In this document: positions 1 through 6,600 of the stretch, one piece after another | Position numbering within the stretch: the first letter of the stretch is position 1 | Layout of the letters: the number at the start of each line of letters is the position of its first letter | NCBI GenBank assembly: GCA_017937195.1 | Contig: JAGBEA010000014.1 | Span: 1 to 40,388, forward strand | Direction of reading: 5' to 3' | Origin: Oscillospiraceae bacterium | GTDB lineage: Bacteria > Bacillota > Clostridia > Oscillospirales > Oscillospiraceae | DNA length: 40,388 nt | The notes under the pieces: generated by a model | What the model saw: only the letters and a program-made list of their open reading frames with translations | The model's database searches: none | What the model was told of the DNA's origin: nothing | Translations under genes and position numbers: made by a program

Positions 1-45
1 CGTATCGGCACCAAATTTCAAGGAGAAGTGCCGGTAGCGAAATAA
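1..45 (+). CDS. 3' end of an upstream gene (partial)
   Basis: An open frame enters from the left edge and reads RIGTKFQGEVPVAK before a TAA at 43-45. It is followed about 50 bases later by a strong intrinsic terminator on the same strand, which fits the end of a transcription unit. Only 14 residues are visible and I do not recognise the family. It could also be a chance open frame. Confidence 0.3.
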   Translation, partial: RIGTKFQGEVPVAK

Positions 46-91
46 TTCTTCTGCAGTGCAGCTTTGTGCGTCTGTTTGTCATACCTTCATG

Positions 92-128
92 ACACCGTGT
101 AGGCTCTATGCCCTGCATGGTGTTTTTT
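92..128 (+). terminator. intrinsic terminator
   Basis: A 12-bp stem (92-103 with 112-123, two G-T wobbles) has an 8-base loop and is followed by a run of six T. It lies between the partial upstream frame and the next gene and probably ends the upstream transcript. Confidence 0.7.
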
Positions 129-161
129 GATTTTCAAATCAAATTTATGGAGGTATCTTCT

Positions 162-1028
162 ATGCACGTACTCACTATCATTCGTATGTATCTGGGGCTG
201 TCCCAGATCGCACTGGCGAAAGCGGCCGGTGTTACGCAGCCGGATCTGTGCGAAATGGAAACGATGGCGCCCTATGGCCGACCGGATAAATACCACCGTG
301 TCGCGGCCGTCCTTGGTCTTCCGCTGGAGCCGATTCTGAAAAACAGCATCAGTGATATTCCGCTTTCTTTCTTCGATATGCATCCGCCGCAGCCTTATCT
401 GCCTTGCCCGACGGATCGCAAAATGCGCATCGGGCGGGAAGGGGAGGACTTCGTCTTTGCCCGGGAACGGGACCGACTGAAGGAGACGCTTCCTATCCAC
501 GCAAAGCTGGTGCTGCCTCTTTACAAGATGAAAGCGCAGCGTATCGGCTGTGACATTCTCTCTTACGATGAGGATGGCCGGCCCGTCTGTCTGGAGGTGA
601 AAACCACTTGCGAAGGTGGGAGTACCTTCTCTATGACGCGCAATGAGCTGGAAACTGCACGGAAGCTGACGGAAGCGGGAGAGGAATATGTGATCACCTA
701 TATCACCAATTGGAAAAAGCCCACGCAGAGGGTTCGTGATATCTCTTATGCAGAATTTGTTTCCCGCTATGATGTGACGGCACAGCGCTTTTCCTGTGCG
801 CCGAGCAAAGAACCGGGAGGGAGCATCACCGGTCTTGCTTACTTCCGTAAGCTGCGCGGGCTGAAGGAGCGCGAAATCGCCGAGGTGGTTGGAATCCGTC
901 AGGACAAGTGGAGTCTGTACGAAACCGGAGAACGTGTGCCTCCGGTGCAGGTGTTGCTGAAGGTGAGTGACGCTCTGGATGCAACGGTAGATCAGCTGCT
1001 GGATATGTATCCTGCGATGGAAGCGTAA
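162..1028 (+). CDS. HTH - DUF3883 - HTH fusion protein (putative DNA-binding nuclease-like protein)
   Basis: This 288-residue protein has three parts. An XRE-type helix-turn-helix lies near residues 2-55 (LGLSQIALAKAAGVTQPDL). A central domain at about 88-190 resembles DUF3883 (NO VEIN C-terminal type). A second XRE-type HTH lies at about 224-285 (IAEVVGIRQDKWSLYETGE). In the central domain D131 followed by E145-V-K147 resembles the D...ExK core of PD-(D/E)xK nucleases, and it is followed by the MTRNEL segment common in DUF3883. I chose ATG 162 because GGAGG at 149-153 sits 8 bases upstream. Longer in-frame starts at 108 fall inside the preceding terminator. The gene stands alone between two terminators with no restriction or modification partner in view. 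DNA or RNA processing, or regulation in defence, is inference. Confidence 0.7.
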   Translation: MHVLTIIRMYLGLSQIALAKAAGVTQPDLCEMETMAPYGRPDKYHRVAAVLGLPLEPILKNSISDIPLSFFDMHPPQPYLPCPTDRKMRIGREGEDFVFARERDRLKETLPIHAKLVLPLYKMKAQRIGCDILSYDEDGRPVCLEVKTTCEGGSTFSMTRNELETARKLTEAGEEYVITYITNWKKPTQRVRDISYAEFVSRYDVTAQRFSCAPSKEPGGSITGLAYFRKLRGLKEREIAEVVGIRQDKWSLYETGERVPPVQVLLKVSDALDATVDQLLDMYPAMEA

Positions 1029-1108
1029 GATGCAATATGCGGAAAACGAATCGAAAGTATAGCAAAGAACTGTGTGATCCGTGCCAGATCCCCACCGCGC
1101 GGACGTAA

Positions 1109-1160
1109 AAACAAACCATCTGTCGACATCCTTGTACTGTCGGCAGATGGTTTGTTTTTT
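1109..1160. terminator. bidirectional intrinsic terminator
   Basis: A 19-bp stem (1109-1127 with 1139-1157, one wobble) is flanked by A-rich sequence on the left and a T run on the right, so it can work in both directions. It separates the DUF3883 fusion gene from the convergent HEPN-like gene. A second small perfect dyad (AATTCTTA, TTT, TAAGAATT) lies at 1172-1190. Confidence 0.8.
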
Positions 1161-1274
1161 GAAAAATCAAGAATTCTTATTTTAAGAATTAAGAAATCCT
1201 TGTCGAAATTATGGTATGGTTTCTGGTAGCAAAAAACGCCTAGCGAGATTTCTGCCAAGCAACACAATAGTCCT

Positions 1275-1736
1275 TTAAAACTCTATTGTCATCGGCGTGC
1301 CTTTGTTCCTGACATTATTTTCAGCGTGTTTTTTTACTGCATCGGTAAATGCTTGCCAAAATTTTAGGTCGATTCCAGATGATTTGAAAATGTCCTCGTG
1401 TAAGTATCTGAACTCATTAAAAACCTTACTGTAGCAGCTCAGATTACTATCAAAGTCTGCGTAGCTGACATCTTTGATGATAGCTTCTTGTTGATCGGTG
1501 GGTAGTAAGTGGAATAAATGCTCCAATGTATGTCCTTCACGTCTGTTAAAGGGTATCCCATTTTCATCCAAAATAGCCTTCAAGAACAGTTCCGTAGAAA
1601 ATGCAGCGTTTACCATCGCAGGGATAGGTAGAATGATTTGGCCGATTCCACCGATGTACATCATACAGCGTTCGTACGCATACCAGAAAACAAGCGCTTG
1701 CTGATATATTGTATAAGCGGGGTTAGCATTATCCAT
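1275..1736 (-). CDS. HEPN-like helical protein
   Basis: This 153-residue, mostly helical protein has a core (AFSTELFLKAIL, then GHTLEHLFHLLP, then FNEFRYLHED) that resembles HEPN-fold proteins, which are common in toxin-antitoxin and phage-defence loci. The classical RxxxxH RNase motif is not evident; the nearest is RYLH, so catalytic activity is uncertain. The start is awkward. ATG 1736 has no good ribosome-binding site. The strong GGAAGGAG at 1764-1771 abuts an ATG at 1763 that opens only a three-codon frame (ATG TCG CTT TGA) in the same reading frame. The true N-terminus may have been altered by that stop. A near-consensus promoter lies about 80 bases upstream. No partner gene overlaps it. 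Confidence 0.5.
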   Translation of the reverse strand: MDNANPAYTIYQQALVFWYAYERCMMYIGGIGQIILPIPAMVNAAFSTELFLKAILDENGIPFNRREGHTLEHLFHLLPTDQQEAIIKDVSYADFDSNLSCYSKVFNEFRYLHEDIFKSSGIDLKFWQAFTDAVKKHAENNVRNKGTPMTIEF

Positions 1737-1815
1737 TGCACAGTGAGCCGCTCAAAGCGACATCTCCTTCCTATCATTCTCTTAACAAAACCGTACAAAA
1801 TCTTTCATGTTGGAT

Positions 1816-1844
1816 ATTATATTTGATCATCCATTGACCGTCAA
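1816..1844 (-). promoter_or_regulatory. sigma-A promoter with overlapping dyad
   Basis: On the minus strand TTGACG (1844-1839), a 17-base spacer and TATAAT (1821-1816) form a near-perfect promoter for the HEPN-like gene. A perfect 7-bp inverted repeat (CATTGAC, C, GTCAATG, 1832-1846) covers the -35 box and could be an operator. Confidence 0.75.
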
Positions 1845-1849
1845 TGTTT

Positions 1850-2100
1850 TAAGAGTGCCAAACTTATTCCCAACACAATGAGACATCTCCATTTTTAACC
1901 CTAAGGCCGGTTTGAGGGACAGGGGGGTATCCCAATACTCCGTCACCCTTTTCGCCGGAATTGGCGCGATTTCCAATAGAGATTACTATGTTTTTGACAA
2001 GCGGTGAAAGTAATCGTGTTCCGCCAGAAAATCCCTGTCGTTTTGGGTGGTCATCTAACGTATTTTTACCGGTGAAAAATTTCAGTCAGTGCAGAGGTGA
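1850..2100. other. intergenic stretch without a recognisable gene
   Basis: About 250 bases between the HEPN promoter and the terminator of the next minus-strand gene. It has a G run near 1921-1927 and a small dyad (CGCC...GGCG) near 1963-1976. No frame with a convincing start and ribosome-binding site is seen on either strand. It may be a decayed mobile-element border, but nothing in it proves that. Confidence 0.3.
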
Positions 2101-2102
2101 AA

Positions 2103-2134
2103 CAGAAAATCCCCGAAACAGATGCTCCGGGGAT
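2103..2134 (-). terminator. intrinsic terminator
   Basis: A 7-bp stem (ATCCCCG 2109-2115 with CGGGGAT 2128-2134) is followed, on the minus strand, by TTTTCTGTTT. It lies just downstream of the stop codon of the small membrane protein gene. Confidence 0.6.
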
Positions 2135-2142
2135 AGGGCCAT

Positions 2143-2451
2143 TTATACAATTGTAAGCAATGCTGAAATTATGCCCAAAACACCACTGATGAGGCCTTTG
2201 AACTTTTTTTGCTCTTTATTCGAAAGAATATATCCCGACGTTGCGAACAAGAGAATGGTTATTCCTAAAAATACACCTTTTTCTAGAAACCAATCGGTGA
2301 TGCCAAGTTCGTTTGGGAAGTGTATTGCGGTGGCAATTAAGATCCTAATTAGATCCAATGTTCCCGAGGCAAAGGTTCTAATTAAATCCCATGCCGCATA
2401 GAAACCATTAGAGTATATGACGCATACGATGATGATAAGCAAACCGACCAA
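2143..2451 (-). CDS. small membrane protein, unknown function
   Basis: A 102-residue protein with hydrophobic segments at about 1-20, 30-47, 58-78 and 86-102. A short basic stretch (NKEQKKFKG) lies between the last two. I do not recognise the family. The frame opens at a TTG (2451). A good AAAGGAG lies about 14 bases upstream of it, a longer gap than normal, and no ATG is available, so the N-terminus is uncertain. A terminator follows directly, which supports a real transcription unit. The base composition is more AT-rich than that of the housekeeping genes in the window. Confidence 0.45.
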   Translation of the reverse strand: MVGLLIIIVCVIYSNGFYAAWDLIRTFASGTLDLIRILIATAIHFPNELGITDWFLEKGVFLGITILLFATSGYILSNKEQKKFKGLISGVLGIISALLTIV

Positions 2452-2553
2452 AAAATTCGTTATACAACACTCCTTTACTATTAAAATGCTTGTGTATAGT
2501 TTTCATATCATATTAACAGACTTTTTTATAAAAGCAATATGCGAAGAAGGAAA

Positions 2554-2910
2554 ATGGCATATTTTACAGTTAGTTCATAGATTTACCAGTTTTCGGAGTT
2601 CTCGGAAATTATAGATCGATTGCTACCGACCGATTTTGTATGTTTGTTTGAATTCATGTGCAACGGTTGCGTGGAAATAGAAAAGAGTAAAGTCGAAATT
2701 TCTTCTGTATTGAGACTCCTTGCGGTTGGTTTTGTAAGTCAAGAACAGCCAGCAGTAAAAGTGCTAATCGGTATGCAAGAGCCCAACGATTATATGGACT
2801 ATATAATTACTGATTACGGAAGAAATCTTGTGAAAATATTTGAGGGTGATATTAGAAACATATATGAAAAACAAACACGCAAAGCACAAGCCATCTCGTC
2901 AACTCTGTGA
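2554..2910 (+). pseudogene. small gene interrupted by an in-frame TAG
   Basis: AGAAGG precedes ATG 2554 (another ATG at 2539 is in the same frame). The frame reads MAYFTVSS, meets TAG at 2578-2580, then continues open to 2910 with protein-like sequence (EISSVLRLLAVGFVSQEQ, then DYIITDYGRNLVKIFEGD). The downstream part alone (from TTG 2620, 96 residues) has no ribosome-binding site. The simplest reading is one gene of about 118 codons broken by a nonsense change. A sequencing error, or a late start giving a real short protein, is also possible. The family is not recognised. Confidence 0.4.
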
Positions 2911-2942
2911 GCATATTAGGGATTCCCGATATTTGTATTCTC

Positions 2943-2971
2943 TTGCTTTTTAAGAGGCAATTTGATAAAAT
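2943..2971 (+). promoter_or_regulatory. promoter of the ribbon-helix-helix gene
   Basis: TTGCTT (2943-2948), a 17-base spacer and TAAAAT (2966-2971) with an extended TGn just before the -10. The predicted start leaves a leader of under 20 bases before the GGGAGGGG ribosome-binding site. Confidence 0.6.
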
Positions 2972-2994
2972 AAAATTTAAAGGGAGGGGTGCTT

Positions 2995-3192
2995 ATGGCG
3001 CGTACAGAGGCAATGGCTCGTGCATCGAAAAAGTATGAGGCGGAAACGGTAGAACGTATTGCTCTTCGTGTTCCGAAGGGCAGAAAAGCGAAGATTCAGA
3101 TATGCGCGGAGAAGCACGGACTTTCACTCAACGTGTATATTAATCAACTGCTTGAGGAAGCTATGAAACGCGAAGGCGTGGACAAACTGTGA
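2995..3192 (+). CDS. ribbon-helix-helix (Arc/MetJ-type) DNA-binding protein
   Basis: A 65-residue protein. Residues about 22-60 fit an Arc-like RHH fold: a beta strand (ERIALRVP), then helix (RKAKIQICAEKHG), turn (LSLN) and helix (VYINQLLEEAMK). Such proteins usually dimerise and bind operator DNA. They are common as antitoxins or as regulators on integrative elements. ATG 2995 is chosen because GGGAGGGG ends five bases upstream; a GTG two codons earlier lies inside that ribosome-binding site. No toxin gene follows with a convincing start, and only a possible 40-residue frame lies between it and a terminator. Confidence 0.7.
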   Translation: MARTEAMARASKKYEAETVERIALRVPKGRKAKIQICAEKHGLSLNVYINQLLEEAMKREGVDKL

Positions 3193-3199
3193 CCAACAA

Positions 3200-3322
3200 A
3201 TGAACAATGTATTATTGGCAAAAGAAAATAATACAGATGAAAGTGATAAGTATTGCCATATTTTATTATATGAAGCCAACAAATACAGTAGAAAAAGCGA
3301 ATCGATAAATATCGTTGACTGA
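3200..3322 (+). CDS. possible small ORF after the RHH gene
   Basis: A 40-residue frame starts at ATG 3200, eight bases after the RHH stop, and ends just before a terminator. The product would be hydrophilic (ends RKSESINIVD). There is no ribosome-binding site, so translation would depend on coupling to the RHH gene. It resembles no family I know and may be untranslated 3' sequence. Confidence 0.2.
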   Translation: MNNVLLAKENNTDESDKYCHILLYEANKYSRKSESINIVD

Positions 3323-3331
3323 GGTTAACTG

Positions 3332-3364
3332 AAAAAACGGCACGCAATGCGTGCCGTTTTTTTT
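3332..3364. terminator. bidirectional intrinsic terminator
   Basis: CGGCACGC, loop AAT, GCGTGCCG, flanked by six A on the left and eight T on the right. It ends the RHH transcript and closes the accessory patch. Confidence 0.85.
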
Positions 3365-3423
3365 GTGCCCGGAGGGCATTGCTAATGGTGTCAAAAATGA
3401 AAGGATATTTTTGGTAAAATCGC

Positions 3424-3465
3424 CGAAAAGTATACTTTTCGTGTCATTTATATGCATAAATGACA
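3424..3465. promoter_or_regulatory. two adjacent perfect dyads upstream of the surface-protein promoter
   Basis: CGAAAAGTATACTTTTCG (3424-3441) is an uninterrupted 18-bp palindrome. Directly after it lies a second perfect dyad with 10-bp arms (TGTCATTTAT 3442-3451, ATGC, ATAAATGACA 3456-3465). They sit about 55-95 bases before the -35 box at 3518. Neither is followed by a T run, so they look like protein-binding sites rather than terminators. The cognate regulator is unknown. Confidence 0.55.
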
Positions 3466-3517
3466 ATGATTCTTTGATAAATTGCACCAAAACAACTGGA
3501 AAAAGTTTGACAAAAAC

Positions 3518-3547
3518 TTGACAATTCGGGAAAAAGCGGTCTATTAT
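3518..3547 (+). promoter_or_regulatory. promoter of the LamG-phosphatase-FIVAR gene
   Basis: TTGACA (3518-3523), an 18-base spacer and TATTAT (3542-3547). A second TTGACA at 3507-3512 lies just upstream but has no matching -10 at standard spacing. Confidence 0.6.
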
Positions 3548-3559
3548 GATACTATGAAA

Positions 3560-3673
3560 AACTTGCGGCGAGAAGGGCGCCCTTCTTATTTTGTCCTTAC
3601 AGGACAAAATAAAGATCTTTGCCCAGACAAAGGTGAACCAACAGACGAAGTCTGTGGAGAAAGGAGAAATAAT
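3560..3673 (+). promoter_or_regulatory. structured 5' leader
   Basis: Three hairpins precede the ribosome-binding site: GAAGGGCGCCCTTC near 3572-3585, ATTTTGTCC with GGACAAAAT near 3588-3611, and CAGAC with GTCTG near 3642-3655. None is a recognised riboswitch. They could stabilise the message or attenuate it. Confidence 0.4.
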
Positions 3674-6600
3674 ATGAAGAAAAAGCTGCTTTCACTATTT
3701 CTCTGCGCTGTAATGGTGCTGAGTATGGTACTGACTACTCCGCCTGCTGCATGGGCTGCAGATGGACTGACTGTCACCGGTGGCAAGAGCTTTTCCGGGC
3801 CGACAGACCAGCTATGTATGGAGCGGGCACTGGATGCGGTGCCGCTGAGCTTTGAGGCAACCATCAGTGTGCCGAAGGGAAGTGCGCGCGCGGGCCACAT
3901 CGTCAGTAACTACGCCAAGGGCGCTATCGACGGCGAATTTGACAGTACGCGCGAATATGTGGATATCGAGATATTCAACAATGGCAATCCTGCTCTCTAC
4001 TGGCAGGAAAGCCATGCCAGCAACTCTAAACACGTGAAGATGAGTATCGTCTTTGACGAAGTGAACGTTGCCACGAATAAGTTTGTGCATCTTGCCATCA
4101 CCTACGATCCTGCCACGGATCTTGCCAGTTGCTATGTGGACGGCGAACTGAAGCAGACGATCGTTAACGGCAATCTGGAGCCTACTGTGCCCGATGGCCC
4201 GATGAAGATCGGCGGTGACTACCGCTACGAAAGTTATCCGACCACACATAAAAACTACAATGGGCAGTATTTTAAGGGAACGATTGCAAATGTAAGCGTG
4301 TGGAGCAGTATTCTTACGGCTACAGACGTCAAGGCGCACTATGATGCGCTTTGCACCGACAGTTCTGCTATTCCCACTGCCGGAACAGGACTTTTGGGCA
4401 GTTGGGATCTTACCGCTCCGGATGCCAACGGTGATTATGCAGACAAGTCCGCCAACGGCAATGATGTCTATGTTTTCTACGATTGGCTGACCGATATCGA
4501 CATGGCGGAAGGTGACTATTCTATGGTCGTGATGCCTGATCCGCAGGTGCTGGTGGAGTATAGTCCGGAGAGCTTCTATACCGTTACAAAGTGGATCGCC
4601 GACAATGCGGATGATTTGAATATCAAGGGCGTTATCGGCGTGGGTGATATGGTGGACGATGACAGTGAAGCCGCCCAATGGAACGTCAGTAAGACCGGTA
4701 TGGATATGATCGATGCTGCGGGTGTGGCCTGGATGCCGATGCGCGGCAATCACGAGCGTCACTCTAATACATTCAATGAGATCTATAAATATGATGAGCT
4801 GAGCCGGAAAAGCTGGTTTGGCGGCTCATATCAGGAGGGAAGTCTGGATCACACCTATTGGTTTATCACGGAGGGCGGCCGCGAGTATATGGTGCTGTCT
4901 TTGGGATGGGCGCCTTCCTGGGATGTGCTGGATTGGGCGGAGGAGCTGGTAAAGAGCTTCCCGGAGAAAAATGTGATCATCACCGCCCATGCCTATGTGT
5001 ATTGGGATGGAACACTGATCGATAAAAATGACGGAAGCTGCGTCAACAATTATTCCGGATTTAAAGGGTATCCGGAGGGTCAGGATATTTGGGACAGACT
5101 CAGTAAGTATGAGAATGTCGCGATGGGCTTTGGCGGTCATATCGGTTCGTCCGATCTCATTACATACGTGGATAAGAACGGTGCCGGCAAAGATGTGACG
5201 AATATGCTGGTGGACAGCCAAAATATGGACTATGACGGCTGCAATGTGGGTCTGGTCTGTGTGCTGACCTTCCACAACGATAGTGACACCGTGGATGTCA
5301 ACTGGTATTCCCCCGTACGCGAGGCGTTCTTCCGTGAGCGTAACCAGTTTTCCTTTACGGTTCCCCATGTGGCGGAGAATGAGACAGGCGTAATTAAGAC
5401 CAAATTGAAAATCGCTGTGATCAACTGCGGCACACACCGTCCGCTGAACTACACGGTGGAAACATGGACAGCTTTTGACGAGGCGCTGACCGTAGCCGAG
5501 AATCTGCTGGAGAACGACAATGCCACGCAAAAGCAAGTGGATGATGCTGAGCAGGCGCTGATTGCGGCCAAGGCAGGTCTGGTAAAGCGTGAGGGTCTGA
5601 CCTTCTCTGCTGCGGCAAAGAACTATGCACAGTTCTCAAAGCCTATGGTCATTCCGGAAACGGTGGAGGTCTGGTTCCAGATCCCCGAGGGATATAATAA
5701 GCGCGCACTTTTGTGCGGCGGTTACGGTTACGGCGGCAACACCGATACCGAGATCTTTTGGGGCATTGATTACTACACCGACGGCAAGCTCTACTGGTGG
5801 GAGGAAGCCGCCGGCAGGGAGCTTTCCGAGGAGTTGATTTCCAAGAATGAAACGGATGGCGAGTATAAGGTTAATACGGGCGAATGGATGCTGCTGAGTG
5901 TTGTCCGCGATCAGGAGGACGAGTGTATCCGTACTTACATCAACGGCGAACTGGTTCATACCCTCACGGATTTGAGCGCACAGAAAAACCCGACAGTTAA
6001 TAAGAATGTGCTGGACTATACCACCGGCAAGACTACGACACAACCCATCCGGCTTGGTCGCGATTACGGTAAGACCATAAAGACCTATGAAGGTATGATC
6101 GGTGAAATGCGCGTTTATAGCGATGATCGCACGGCTGAAGAGATCAAGGCGGGATATCTCAACGATATCAAGGGTGAGGAAAACCGTAATGATACATATC
6201 TGTCCGATGCCAATCTTACAGGCTGCTGGCGCCTGCGTGACCTGAAGGACGACGAGGTACACGCACATACCTTCGCAAATCTGGCGAACGGCACCGGAGC
6301 AGACGCAGAACTGACGATTTCTACCGTGGGCTTTACCTCTGCGCGTGATACTTCTGCGCTGGAGGCAGAGATCGCGGCAGCCAAGGCGTTGACAGAAGCA
6401 GACTATACTACGGATAGCTGGACTGCGCTGGAAACCGAACTGGCTGCTGCCGAGGCTGTCGTGGCGGATACTGCCAATACGCAGAAGGAAGTGGCACAGT
6501 CGCTGATCGATCTGCGCGCCGCCGTTGCTGCCCTCGTGGAGCGCGGTGATAAGACCGAACTGCAGAAGGCAGTGGACGATGCCAAGGCACTGGATGAGGA

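Noticed and set aside
1961-2401. A 146-codon plus-strand frame opposite the small membrane protein
   Set aside because: Lies antisense to a frame with clear membrane segments and a matching terminator; no ribosome-binding site and no recognisable motifs.
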